Origin: Vallitalea guaymasensis
Lineage (GTDB): Bacteria > Bacillota > Clostridia > Lachnospirales > Vallitaleaceae
NCBI RefSeq assembly: GCF_018141425.1
Contig: NZ_CP058561.1
Location: 1,488,001-1,552,000 of the forward strand
Length of the DNA stretch: 64,000 nucleotides
Direction: 5' to 3'
This document shows, in pieces, positions 15,871 through 25,900 of the stretch; position 1 is the stretch's first letter; each line of letters begins with the position of its first letter. Below the pieces are notes generated by a model. That model had not been told where the DNA came from. It did not search any database and saw only the letters and a list, made by a program, of their open reading frames with translations. Position numbers and translations under genes: made by a program.

Positions 15871-17678
15871 TGACCTTTATAGGACATCAACAACCCTGTA
15901 GCCACTGCATTTCTTGGTCCTTCGCAATTTCTGATATTTCCTCTACCTGAAACAATCTTATATTTGGATAATTCATTAAGAATCAGATCAGGTATCTCAA
16001 AATCCAATGCACTTCCTCCAACCAAAACTATATTAGGTATATTTCTAATTTGATTATCAGGTGCTATCTGAGTCAATGCACGTACTGCATTCTGTACAAA
16101 TACTTTTTTCTTTATTGATTTTCTGATATCCACAATCTTTTCCATGGTTATACTACTATTTATAGGAATCATCTTTTCTTCATCCATTACCACTACTTTT
16201 CCAAACAACTTTGGAGACAATGGTTTATCAAAAAACTTGATTTCCTTGTTTTCCATCCTTATATGAAATAAACTCTCTACTTTTGCAAGAGGATTCCTTT
16301 TAATATGTTCACATAAAGCCAGATCATTAAGTCCTAATTCAGTATTAATCAATAGAGTAATCAACTGTCCTGCTCCTGCAAGATGCACAGATTTTACTAG
16401 TCCATTTTCATCTAATATAGCTGCATCTGTTGAACCTCCGCCAAGATCAAGAATAGCTAAAGGTAATTCAGTACCGGGAGTAGTCCATGCACCTAATGAT
16501 GCCATAACAGCTTCAACACCAGCTATCTTAACGTATACACCTGTTTCATCCTGTAATCTACGAGCTATCTTTTCCATAGGCAGATGTTCTGTCTTAACCA
16601 TAGCCGCAATCCCTACAGCATTTTCCATAGAAACTTCTCCAGCCAAAGCACCTTTGACATCTACTGGAATCAACGTATCCACCGCTAGAATATCCTGTAT
16701 CTTAACAGTACCTTCTTGACCTGTTAACTCATGCATATTCTTCTTGATTCCATCTATCATAATTCCTATATTAGTACCTGATTCTCCATCTATATCAACA
16801 ATTGGTGCCGCCTTATTACAAGACTTCATTATCTCATCAGCACCTAAATCCACTTTGACTTTTTCTTCTGATTCCTCACCATGTATAGTCAACTCACCAG
16901 CTTTTATAGATTGCTCCTTTACAGACCCTTTCGGTGTTCTAATAAAAATAGCTGACCTGCTTCCAACAAAGCTCTTGGCAATAGGAACAACATGTCTCGT
17001 TTCTTCAGCACTTAACTGAAATATTGAAGCTATACCATAAGGATTGGATAAACTAGTAATGGTATGTCCCTCAGGTGCCACCTCCACAGCGGCTTTCATA
17101 CCTATCTCAATCTTATCAATGTACTTTACTTCATCCACTATTGGAATCTTCTTATTCAATCTATTATAAATAAGTACCGCTTCATCTTCCTGAACTACAA
17201 CTGCACTTATTTCATAAACTTCCATCAATCTATTTATCTTCTCAGCCGCCTGCTCATACCCCATATCATTTGATATCAAACATATATATGACCTATTATG
17301 TGGCAACTTATCAATCTCTTCCACAGGATAAATATACCCTGTTCCTATCCCTGCACCTGCTGGTGTATCAGGATTATGACCTATCATAGTTGACTCTGTG
17401 ATAATTGTTTCTGTAATTGTTTCCATAGCAGTATCGCCGATAACTGGAGCCGCTTCATTAATTCTTATAACTGACAGGTCACCCATCTTTTTATGCACCC
17501 TATCCATAGCTATAACCAAAGCATTCTTAATTCCCTCCACATTACTAGGAGTGCCCTTAGTACCTGTAGTCTCTACATTAGCACTAGCTAAGAACTTAAG
17601 CATCCCTCTATCATTTATCAAACCAATACACACTTCAGTAGTTGAATTACCAATATCAACCCCCGCAATATACTTCAT
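15855..17678 (-). CDS. pduG: Diol dehydratase reactivase large subunit
   Basis: An ATP-driven chaperone-like protein of the DDR/PduG family, with an actin/Hsp70-type ATPase fold. It begins MKYIAGVDIGNSTTEVCIGL, with the second phosphate motif LAILDLGGGSTDAAI (~400) and the adenosine motif VLVGGSALDFEIP (~565). 607 residues is the normal size. I take ATG 17678 after AGGTGATTTTG, not the GTG nine bases earlier. Its last six codons and stop come from the right arm of stem-loop A2, so the C-terminus reads GQGKVL, probably a result of that insertion. Confidence 0.95.
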   Translation of the reverse strand: MKYIAGVDIGNSTTEVCIGLINDRGMLKFLASANVETTGTKGTPSNVEGIKNALVIAMDRVHKKMGDLSVIRINEAAPVIGDTAMETITETIITESTMIGHNPDTPAGAGIGTGYIYPVEEIDKLPHNRSYICLISNDMGYEQAAEKINRLMEVYEISAVVVQEDEAVLIYNRLNKKIPIVDEVKYIDKIEIGMKAAVEVAPEGHTITSLSNPYGIASIFQLSAEETRHVVPIAKSFVGSRSAIFIRTPKGSVKEQSIKAGELTIHGEESEEKVKVDLGADEIMKSCNKAAPIVDIDGESGTNIGIMIDGIKKNMHELTGQEGTVKIQDILAVDTLIPVDVKGALAGEVSMENAVGIAAMVKTEHLPMEKIARRLQDETGVYVKIAGVEAVMASLGAWTTPGTELPLAILDLGGGSTDAAILDENGLVKSVHLAGAGQLITLLINTELGLNDLALCEHIKRNPLAKVESLFHIRMENKEIKFFDKPLSPKLFGKVVVMDEEKMIPINSSITMEKIVDIRKSIKKKVFVQNAVRALTQIAPDNQIRNIPNIVLVGGSALDFEIPDLILNELSKYKIVSGRGNIRNCEGPRNAVATGLLMSYKGQGKVL

Positions 17679-17752
17679 CAAAATCACCTATTCATTAATG
17701 TTATTAATGTTAATATATTTCTCATAAAGCTTCTTCTTGCAATACCGACGAA

Positions 17753-17822
17753 GGGTAAAGTGTTACAATCACGCAGACCGATTGCTTCCCAGAGTAAGGC
17801 AAGTGATTGTAACACTTTACCC
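17753..17822. repeat. Family A stem-loop element, copy A3
   Basis: A perfect 20-bp inverted repeat (17753-17772 with 17803-17822) encloses a head that differs from A1 at one base. The stem has a compensated change against A2 (TTATAATC/GATTATAA becomes TTACAATC/GATTGTAA). It lies between pduE and pduG, about 20 bases past the pduE stop. Confidence 0.9.
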
Positions 17823-17844
17823 TGACCCTTATCCATGAATCCAT

Positions 17845-18261
17845 CTAACCTTTTTTCAATATCCCTCTACGCTCATAAACCTTAACCGCATCCCTAATAA
17901 AATCAGCACACATCACAGCCGAATATTTATTTTCCAGAGTATTTGCATAGTCTAACAATTCATTTTTCGTAGCCCTATTAGGTCTTAACTTATCATATAT
18001 TTCAAGTATCAACTCATCCTCAACCTTAGTCAGCTCACTGGCTCTATTGAAGTTCTGCTGAAGTTGTTTTTTCCCGGAACTATAAGCTATTTCACCTTGC
18101 ATCTTCAAGGTTTCTTTAGATATCTTTATATCTTCTGGTGTAACAGTCCCATCTAGAACACTTTCCATATTGATACTATCCAATTTTTTACCTGTATAAC
18201 TTCTTACTTTATCCTTAGGCAAGGGGTATTTTACCATGACTTTCATTCCTTTCCCCATCAC
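17845..18261 (-). CDS. pduE: B12-dependent diol dehydratase small subunit
   Basis: The gamma subunit of the dehydratase: VKYPLPKDKVRSYTGKKLDS, then ASELTKVEDELILEIYDKLRPNRAT and the family end FIRDAVKVYERRGILKKG. At 138 residues or fewer it is shorter than the ~173-residue Salmonella protein because the N-terminal targeting extension is missing, so targeting must come from PduD. ATGs at 18261, 18246 and 18237 are possible; the AAAGGA at 18245-18250 fits 18237 best. The PduD stop lies just upstream. Confidence 0.93.
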   Translation of the reverse strand: MMGKGMKVMVKYPLPKDKVRSYTGKKLDSINMESVLDGTVTPEDIKISKETLKMQGEIAYSSGKKQLQQNFNRASELTKVEDELILEIYDKLRPNRATKNELLDYANTLENKYSAVMCADFIRDAVKVYERRGILKKG

Positions 18262-18268
18262 AGAACTT

Positions 18269-18916
18269 TTAGATCAACCCAATATCCACTGAGTTTTTAG
18301 CAGTTACTACAAATTCAGTTTCTCTAGTATGCATTAATGCCGCTTTTACCTGATACTTTGCACGTACAGTAAAATCATTCTTACTTTCAATAGGTTTGAC
18401 CTGTACTCCTTTTGCATATCTTGCAGCATTTTTTCCTATCTGCCTATATATATCCAAAGTTAAAAGTGGTGCTTGTGGGAATAATTCTAAATTAGTAAGG
18501 GGATATAGGTCTCTTTGGTGTATTATGGCTGTTCCTTTTGATTGAATACCTATTGATACTCCTGATCCAGACATATTAGCTGCCTCTTTACCTATGAAAG
18601 CTACATCTGAAGTCTTATTAACTCTAATTACTCTAGGTAACATTCCTTCTTCTTCAATCCCAGCCATTATTTCCTTAATGACTTTTACATGTTCCAAGTC
18701 ATTGATGGTCTTCTTTATTACATTTCCAAAAGCGGGTCCAATACCTATTACCACTTCTTTTCTATTCATTCCACGCTTTGATTTCTGTATATCCCGAAAA
18801 ATAGAATCATATTGCTTGTTATCTGAATCATCTTTATTTATTATAGGCGCTTTTTTGTTAAGTTCTTTTACAACTAATCTGGTAATCTGTTCAATAAGCT
18901 CATTAGTTAATTCCAC
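18269..18916 (-). CDS. pduD: B12-dependent diol dehydratase medium subunit
   Basis: The beta subunit of the propanediol dehydratase. The N-terminal helix ELTNELIEQITRLVVKEL resembles the PduD targeting peptide that brings the dehydratase into the shell. The body has VVIGIGPAFG, then AGIEEEGMLPRVIRV and GKNAARYAKGVQVKP, family signatures for cofactor contact. The best start is a GTG at 18916 after AAAGGTGG. The open frame extends to an ATG at 18943 that overlaps the pduC end but has no RBS. Confidence 0.93.
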   Translation of the reverse strand: MELTNELIEQITRLVVKELNKKAPIINKDDSDNKQYDSIFRDIQKSKRGMNRKEVVIGIGPAFGNVIKKTINDLEHVKVIKEIMAGIEEEGMLPRVIRVNKTSDVAFIGKEAANMSGSGVSIGIQSKGTAIIHQRDLYPLTNLELFPQAPLLTLDIYRQIGKNAARYAKGVQVKPIESKNDFTVRAKYQVKAALMHTRETEFVVTAKNSVDIGLI

Positions 18917-18929
18917 TATTTCACCACCT

Positions 18930-20594
18930 TTATAGATCATCAAGATTAATAATATGTGGAATATCCTTTATTTCTTGCCATCTTTTACCTGATACTCTAT
19001 ATCCAGTACCAGGACCCATATAATCATTTTCCATATTGACAGCACTTATAACATTGAATTCATCATCCAATATTGCAGAGGTGTGTAAGTAATCACCTGT
19101 TATCCTCTGTTTCAACATATTTAATAAGCTGTCGGCTACATCTATATATGAGGCGTTATGCAGTGCTTTAACAATATCTAGTCCTGTTATACCTTTGTTC
19201 ATCATATCATCAATAGCGGCAAGGTCAGCTAATATGTCTCTCTCAGGCATATCTTTACTACCATGAGCATAAGCCGCCGCTTCCACTTCTTCATCACTGA
19301 TGTTAGGAAGATTCAGCTCCCTAAACACACCTTGTAAAGCTTTTGCAGCTTTTCTTCTTGTATCAACAACATCTTCTTCTTTTACTGGTCTAAGTCCACC
19401 ATCAATTTTCAGATCTCTTTGAAGTACATTATAATCATCAAAATCCTCTGCATCGAAATTGGAACCAGCAAACATATTATCGTAATTAGGTGTTCCACTA
19501 TAACCTGAGAATATAAAATCAGTTCCAGGTAGGAATTGCATCATTGTTCTTGCTGTTCTTCTTTGGTCAGAGTGAGTAAAACTTTGGTCATTAGAAGAAG
19601 CTACTTCTAAATCAAGCATTGCAGCAATCAAGTTCTCAGCAAGTACAGCCCTAATTCCTGATGGTACAGACGCTGGAATACCAATACAACTAACAGAACC
19701 GTTTTGTAATCCTTGAACACCAGCACCTTTTGTAACTAGAATACATCTTGTTTCAAGATAAAGCATTGATTTGCTTTCTGCATTACCCATCAACACTTCT
19801 GAACCAGTACCAGAGGTAAATCTCATTTTCAATCCTCTTGATGCATAAGCGGATGCTAAAAACGCTTTTGAATAAGGAGTATCATCACCATCAATAAATA
19901 CGGATTCTGTTCCGTATACCGATATGGTTTCAGCATAAGTAGTTAATCCTCTTATCCCAAGATCAAGTTCGATAGCCTCTTCAACAGCACATTGGGTCAG
20001 TACACCTTTCCTGCCTACTTGGGCACCAATCAATAATGCTATTGCATTAAAAGGTGCATATCTGGCTACTGCTACTGTTGTCTCTTCTTCTGCGAATCCT
20101 CTAAGTGCTCCTTCTGCCGCATCAGCCGCTATCTGTACAGGATTATCTTTGAGATTGGTTATATGCGCTTGGTTTGCAGGTAACTTTCTTGCTCTCATCT
20201 TCTGCATTGCCATCATCATCTCTACTACATTAAGATGTCCAACTACTTCACAGATCTTGGCAGGAGTTAAACCTGAGATGATTTTTATGATTTCTTCCCT
20301 TTTTATATGTATATCAACTAATTTCCTAGCTATATCCAAGGAATCCATTGCCATCATTTCTTCTGTCAGCTCTATATCAATTGCGTAGTCTGCAATAAAC
20401 TGGTCAATGAAGTCGAATTCTTCTCTTGATTTTCCATCCATCCTGGTTATAGTATTACTTCTAACCTCAACAGATGGTTTTGGGTCAAGAGGACTATTCA
20501 TAGCAATAAATCCTTTTTCTGGCCATTCATTGATATATCCGTCTTGATTAATAGGTCTTTTGTCAAGTATTTCAAATCTTTTTGAACGCTTCAT
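18930..20594 (-). CDS. pduC: B12-dependent diol dehydratase large subunit
   Basis: 554 residues, the standard length for the catalytic alpha subunit, which converts 1,2-propanediol to propionaldehyde by an adenosylcobalamin radical mechanism. It has the family start RPINQDGYINEWPEKGFIAM, the substrate and metal segments SGTGSEVLMGNAESKSMLYL (~260) and SSNDQSFTHSDQRRTARTM (~335), and the end GPGTGYRVSG. It is B12-type, not a glycyl-radical enzyme: there is no glycyl-loop motif and no activase in the locus. It follows the aldolase by 25 bases with GAGGAG upstream. Confidence 0.97.
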   Translation of the reverse strand: MKRSKRFEILDKRPINQDGYINEWPEKGFIAMNSPLDPKPSVEVRSNTITRMDGKSREEFDFIDQFIADYAIDIELTEEMMAMDSLDIARKLVDIHIKREEIIKIISGLTPAKICEVVGHLNVVEMMMAMQKMRARKLPANQAHITNLKDNPVQIAADAAEGALRGFAEEETTVAVARYAPFNAIALLIGAQVGRKGVLTQCAVEEAIELDLGIRGLTTYAETISVYGTESVFIDGDDTPYSKAFLASAYASRGLKMRFTSGTGSEVLMGNAESKSMLYLETRCILVTKGAGVQGLQNGSVSCIGIPASVPSGIRAVLAENLIAAMLDLEVASSNDQSFTHSDQRRTARTMMQFLPGTDFIFSGYSGTPNYDNMFAGSNFDAEDFDDYNVLQRDLKIDGGLRPVKEEDVVDTRRKAAKALQGVFRELNLPNISDEEVEAAAYAHGSKDMPERDILADLAAIDDMMNKGITGLDIVKALHNASYIDVADSLLNMLKQRITGDYLHTSAILDDEFNVISAVNMENDYMGPGTGYRVSGKRWQEIKDIPHIINLDDL

Positions 20595-20619
20595 ACTTAA
20601 TCTCTCCTCAAGAGAAATA

Positions 20620-21405
20620 TTATTTTAATTGCTCGATAACTCTCTTAGTTACTTCAGCAACGATTGCACTTACATCGTTATCACTTACTTGTGCATTGTC
20701 TTTAGCTGCACTACAGCTGCTTCCATCTGCTTTACAAAGATTAGCAGGATGTCTTCCTGATAAATTGAACTTGCTTCTTAGATCATATAATGTTTGAACT
20801 TGTGAATCTGATAATTCTTGTGGTCCACCAAGTTGCTTTGATGTATATAGTAATTGAGCATAGAACTCTAATGATTCCATTTTGAAATAAGCAGTCATTA
20901 GACTATCTCCATAACTTAACGCACCATGATTCTCTAATAATACTGCATCATAATTTTCCAAGTATTTTTCAACTGCATCTGGAATTTCATCAGTTGAAGG
21001 TGTTCCATATTCAGCGATTGGTACACAACCTAATGATATAACCGCTTCTGGCATGATTGGTTGAGTAAGTGGTATACCAGCTATAGCAAAACTTGTTGCA
21101 TAGATTGGATGAGCATGAACAACAGATTTTACATCTGGTCTTTGCTTATATACTCTTAAGTGCATCTTTATTTCTGATGATGGCTTTAATCCTTTGTTTG
21201 CTTGTAAAACATTTCCGTTGATATCTACTTTACAAATCATATCTGGAGTCATAAAACCTTTGCTTACTCCAGTTGGTGTACATAAAAATTCATTGTCAGA
21301 TATTTTTACACTAATATTACCGTCATTAGCTGCAACCATACCTCTATCATAGATTCTCCTACCAATTTCACATATTTGTTTCTTTACATCGTATTCACCT
21401 ATCAT
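20620..21405 (-). CDS. Class II (zinc) aldolase with C-terminal encapsulation peptide
   Basis: A class II aldolase/adducin-family enzyme like L-fuculose- and L-rhamnulose-1-phosphate aldolases, splitting the sugar phosphate into DHAP and L-lactaldehyde. Zinc ligands are visible in VVHAHPIYA (~96) and LENHGALSYG (~158), with the catalytic Glu in SSEIKMHLRVY (~77). A Ser/Ala-rich linker (~225-243) leads to a C-terminal helix VSAIVAEVTKRVIEQLK matching the targeting peptides of PduL, PduP and PduD. It is the first enzyme of the operon, right after the DeoR gene. Fuculose versus rhamnulose phosphate cannot be decided from sequence alone. Confidence 0.92.
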   Translation of the reverse strand: MIGEYDVKKQICEIGRRIYDRGMVAANDGNISVKISDNEFLCTPTGVSKGFMTPDMICKVDINGNVLQANKGLKPSSEIKMHLRVYKQRPDVKSVVHAHPIYATSFAIAGIPLTQPIMPEAVISLGCVPIAEYGTPSTDEIPDAVEKYLENYDAVLLENHGALSYGDSLMTAYFKMESLEFYAQLLYTSKQLGGPQELSDSQVQTLYDLRSKFNLSGRHPANLCKADGSSCSAAKDNAQVSDNDVSAIVAEVTKRVIEQLK

Positions 21406-21480
21406 ATTAATCCTCCTAATAATATATTCAAAACTTCTTTGTTCTTGTTTGTTTTTCTTTTATTATCTTTGTTTAATATA

Positions 21481-21509
21481 ATAATAACAGAACAACCAAC
21501 ATTAGTCAA
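21481..21509 (-). promoter_or_regulatory. Probable sigma-A promoter of the BMC operon
   Basis: On the minus strand TTGACT (21504-21509) and TATTAT (21481-21486) are 17 bases apart, 75 bases before the aldolase start. Around and after it lie direct repeats of CTTTGTT/TTTGTTT (21436-21475 on the plus strand), candidate DeoR operator half-sites. Confidence 0.6.
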
Positions 21510-21526
21510 GTATCTTTGCAACAAAA

Positions 21527-21562
21527 AAACAGCACAAAATTTGTATATTTGCACTGTTTTCT
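21527..21562 (-). terminator. Terminator between deoR and the aldolase gene
   Basis: On the minus strand AACAGTGCAAA pairs with TTTGTGCTGTT (two G-U pairs), followed by TTTTTTT. It would separate the regulator transcript from the BMC operon promoter just downstream. Confidence 0.6.
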
Positions 21563-21609
21563 TGTTGGTTTTTATTTGTTTTGTTATATTTGAAGTAGAT
21601 AAGTGATTA

Positions 21610-22383
21610 TTACGCTATCCCTTCACCTACTTTTATTACATCTACCTTATTATCATGTAAAGTCTCAACCCATTTATTGGATAATTCTTTGTCAGTGACA
21701 ATAATATCTAATTTATCCAGATTATAAGCTTTGATAAATGATTTTTTATCAAATTTACTGCTATCAACAGCCAATATCACCTGTTCAGAAGTTTTTATCA
21801 TCTTTTTCTTTACTTCTGTTTCCAATTGATGGGGTTCCATGATTCCATGTTCAATGTTAATTGCTTTACAGCTGATTATTGTTTTATTCACATAGTATTT
21901 CTCAATGGCTGATTCTGCCCAGTGTCCTACAAACGATAAGGAAGTACTTTTTAGTGTTCCACCTGTTGAAATGACTTGAATGTTGGAATCACCTGCTAAA
22001 ACCATTGGTATTTTCAATGCATTAGTTATTATGGTAATTTTTTTTCCTTTTAGGTATTTTGCAACGTATAAAGCAGTTGTACTGGAATCCATCATAATGG
22101 TATCTCCATCTTGAATTAAATCAGCCACTGCTTTTCCTATTAGGTTTTTGTCTTCTTTGTTAGTTGCTTCTCTTATGTTAATGGATATGTCTTCATTAGT
22201 GCTTTTATTAAGTACAGCTCCACCATAACTTCTTGTTATGTAGCCTTCATTTTCTAGTTTTTCAAGATCTCTTCGTATTGTCTCAAGAGTAACATTAAAT
22301 TGTTTGCTGAGATCTAATACTTTTACGCTTTCTTCTTTATTAATTATCTCTAATATTGTTTTTCTTCTATCAATTGCTAACAT
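21610..22383 (-). CDS. DeoR-family transcriptional regulator
   Basis: The N-terminal DeoR HTH is clear (VKVLDLSKQFNVTLETIRRDLEKLENEGYITRSYGG, ~20-55 in two parts), followed by the DeoRC sugar-phosphate sensor domain (MMDSSTTALYVAKYLKG, then STGGTLKSTSLSFVG). DeoR proteins usually repress sugar operons and release on binding a sugar phosphate; here the likely effector is the aldolase substrate. The start is ATG 22383 after AGGTGGTTTT. It lies directly upstream of the BMC operon on the same strand. Confidence 0.92.
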   Translation of the reverse strand: MLAIDRRKTILEIINKEESVKVLDLSKQFNVTLETIRRDLEKLENEGYITRSYGGAVLNKSTNEDISINIREATNKEDKNLIGKAVADLIQDGDTIMMDSSTTALYVAKYLKGKKITIITNALKIPMVLAGDSNIQVISTGGTLKSTSLSFVGHWAESAIEKYYVNKTIISCKAINIEHGIMEPHQLETEVKKKMIKTSEQVILAVDSSKFDKKSFIKAYNLDKLDIIVTDKELSNKWVETLHDNKVDVIKVGEGIA

Positions 22384-22498
22384 AAAACCACCTATTCCCA
22401 CCCTTTTTTATTGTTGTTTTTTCTTTTTTATTATAACATTAATAATAATAATAGCAAGAACAAATTTTTATTATGTAAAATTCAAGCAACTTTCCTAA

Positions 22499-22524
22499 GA
22501 AAAAAAGACCCCACGAGGGGGTCA
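22499..22524 (-). terminator. Terminator of the tlp gene
   Basis: On the minus strand GACCCCCTCGTGGGGTC is a near-perfect hairpin followed by TTTTTTT, 12 bases past the stop codon. Confidence 0.9.
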
Positions 22525-22535
22525 TCTAACAATTT

Positions 22536-22763
22536 TTATCTATATCCATCTTTCTTATCTCTTGCTTCATCCTCTATTTCATTTCTCATACTGTTCAATG
22601 ATTCTTCTCTTCTATTGTTTTTCTCTTCTAGTGTTTTCTTCATTTTCTCGTCATCTGTCTCTTCAATCATTTCATTGGCCAAATGAATATTTTGAACCGT
22701 TTTATCAATATTATATTGAATTCTATCTACATTATCTCTTCTGTCATCTTGTTTATGTTCCAT
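22536..22763 (-). CDS. tlp: Small acid-soluble spore protein, Tlp family
   Basis: 75 charged, helical residues: DDRRDNVDRIQYNIDKTVQN at the start and EKNNRREESLNSMRNEIEDE, then ARDKKDGYR at the end. This pattern matches Tlp spore proteins of Bacillus and Clostridium, which are stored in the spore core. A good RBS (AAGGAG) precedes the ATG. It is monocistronic with its own terminator. It is the best evidence here that the host forms spores. Confidence 0.9.
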   Translation of the reverse strand: MEHKQDDRRDNVDRIQYNIDKTVQNIHLANEMIEETDDEKMKKTLEEKNNRREESLNSMRNEIEDEARDKKDGYR

Positions 22764-22915
22764 TTTAATGTCTCCTTCATCTATTTTATTGATATGTATG
22801 GATGATAATCTCTTACATACCTCATTTTTATTATTTCATTAACCTTTTTATAATATTCAAGAAAACTGTTTTCTCCAATTAATTATATGAGATATGAAAA
22901 AAGTATTTTTAACAA

Positions 22916-25900
22916 TTAGTATCCCATATTTTCAGATACAGATTCAGAGGCATCATCAGTTTTTATTTTTACTGTATAGTCACCAATTTCATCAGTCACT
23001 TTATACACGTGAATATAATATTTATCTGGCTCATCAATATATATTTCTTTTGACCCTTCATCAAATATTTTTTCACCATAGATATATTCTTCAAAATTTC
23101 CTTCTTTGAATAACACCCAATTAATAGGTTTGTCTCCTTTATTAACTACATCAAAAGATATAGTACCAGCTTGTTTAACATCAATAGAGAATATGTCCTG
23201 ATTATCTCTTCCGCCCATTGAAGCTTCTATTGTTGTATCTAGGTTACTTATCTCATTTGCAGTATCATAAGTGTTATTTTCTTCAATCTCCATGAAGTTG
23301 TCTTTTTTATCTTCCTTATCAGCTAAAATACTTCCTTTAATCTTGAAGTTATATAGTGAATCATCTCTTGTTGACTTATAGATTGTCAAGTTGTAGCGTC
23401 CTGATTTTTCTATGTTCACATTCTCTAAAGCTGATTCATAAATCGTACCACAACCTATTCTTGAATCTTTATTTGATTCATGAGACAACACCCAAAACAG
23501 CTTATCCTTACTTGAATTATTGAATACAATATCTATTTCTCCACTTTCTGCTGCATCAAAATAAAATACATCTATTAAATCTCTATCACCTAATTTACCA
23601 TTCATCTTTACATATGAAGCTGAAATCTCAGTAGCATTCTCTGGAATGTTATTATACTCAGTTTCTTCTATTTCCCCATTTTTCAATTCCTGAACTTCAA
23701 TTTTTTTAATTATAGAAGCTTTACCTCTTCTATCATCCATTATCTTTAAGGTTACAGTATATTGTCCAGGTATTTTATATTTATGTGATGGATTAACTTC
23801 TTCACTTGTTTCTCCATCTCCGAAATCCCACTCGTAAGCTACTATTTTACCATCCGCATCTAAGGAAGAAGTACTGTCAAAATCAATTATTGTATCCTCT
23901 ACAATTCTGTCAGGGCATTCAAATACAGCTATTGGTAATATATTAGGAATAAAATCCTTATCTCCTTGTTTGCCATAAAATACTATATCATATTCCACAT
24001 TATTAGATGAATTAACTCTATAGTTTGTAAAATAACATGTAAGTGTCTTGTATCCTTCCCAATTATTATTTTCTGCTATTTGATTTAGCATATCATTGGC
24101 TTTTTTATCCATTGCTTGCCAATCATTACATTCATCAATTGATTTATCCCCTATAAATGAACCTTTTACTGTGAATGAATCAAAAAACTGTGAAGAATTT
24201 TCTTCTACCTTGATATCAATTAAGCCAGTTGAGTCCTTGATATCCTTTTGTATACTCTCAATATCTTTATATTCATATTCATTCAAATAATCATCAGATA
24301 CTAATGGTGTAGTCAAGTCATCGTAACTGTCAGTTAACTCCTGCATGTATTCTTGATAATTATTATTTAATTCATCATTATTACTCAATGACTCAATATA
24401 CTTATCATATCCCTCTACGTCACTATTTTTAATATATTCATTCAAATTGACAAAGGTTTCAAAGCTATTACCGTATATATAGCTATCAAACATAAATGCA
24501 TAGCTGTAAAATTCAAATGATCCATATCTTGAATGAAGAGTTTTGGATACTGAATATCTTCCAGATGGCTCTTGAGGCAATCCCCTTATCATTGACTTCC
24601 TTGGAAGTACACTGGAAGTACGAGTTGAACCAGCAAAAAATTCTGCTCCACCTTCACTAAACCAAGTCAATCTGTCTTTTTTATGCATTTCAGTCTGGTT
24701 GAATAAACCAGGTACAATATAACGTGCTTGTAGATAATGTGTGAATTCATGACGGAAAAGCTCCTCTAAGCTATAAATGCTCTCTTGAGGTGTTCTTTCA
24801 TATGTGAAAAATGTTCCTATGTTTTCAATATAGATACCACCATTATCAGTACTATATCCATACAGATCCCAATTCACCTTATATTCTCTAGGACTATTAT
24901 ATATTACTATCGTCAAAATATCATCAGCATTCCCAGGTTCAAGAGCTTCATCGCTTCCCGATACCCTGAAGAATTGAGCCTTGACTTCCTTTGAAGCCCA
25001 ATAAAGTCTTTTTATTTTTTCCTCAGTAACTTTATCTCCTGCTTTTATAATCATCTTACCATCATCAAATGTATACGTATTTGGCAGATAATGATCTATA
25101 CCATCTTCTTTGACCTTATTATAATCTACAGTTTTATCGTTGTAATCTTTACTTCCATAATTATTTGATATACCTTTCGCTGCAACTAAATACGGTTCAC
25201 TTAAATCTGGATAAATATTCATTGCATCAGTTAGAATCTTCAAATTTACCCTGGAATCACTATGAAATCTACCATACTCAGCTATTTGGTAAATACAGTT
25301 ATTAACTAACCAAGTACTATTCTCATCTATATCCTCCAGTAAAGCAATTTTCTTAAAGGAATTAATGTAATCGTCAATATTCCCATACCATTCAGTTTTC
25401 TTGATATCTCTTTCTAATCTAACATCTCTCTTAATAGCTTTCAAAATACCATTCATAAGCTCATGCAATGCTGTAGTTTTTGAACGGTCATTCATGTAAT
25501 CTTTTACATTGTTATTATACTGATCTATTACCTTAACTGAATTATTAACAAGCTCTGTATTACATGATGTGTTTGATATCAGCTTTCCTAATGCTACTAT
25601 AATTTCATTCTGTACACTAGTACCTAAACCAAAATTTTCATTTGCTTGTATTGCTAGCATAGCAGATATACAATCATTGTCAAAATCCTCTTCATTCAGA
25701 TACTTCAAGTCATCTTTAGCATTATAATATGCAACATATGTTCCTGATCTCAGTACCTCTACTAATGTTCTGATACCCTTCATATCTGAAGCTGTATAAG
25801 AAGCACCTTTTTCTTTAAGTGCATCAATAACAGCTTGTACACGTTCTTTATCTTTATAGAATTCATGGATATCTTCATTGAACTCGAATAATTCAGGCAT

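Noticed and set aside
21406-21609. Cobalamin or propanediol riboswitch ahead of the BMC operon
   Set aside because: The leader is short and low in complexity, with no B12-box or known fold; the DeoR regulator is the likelier control.
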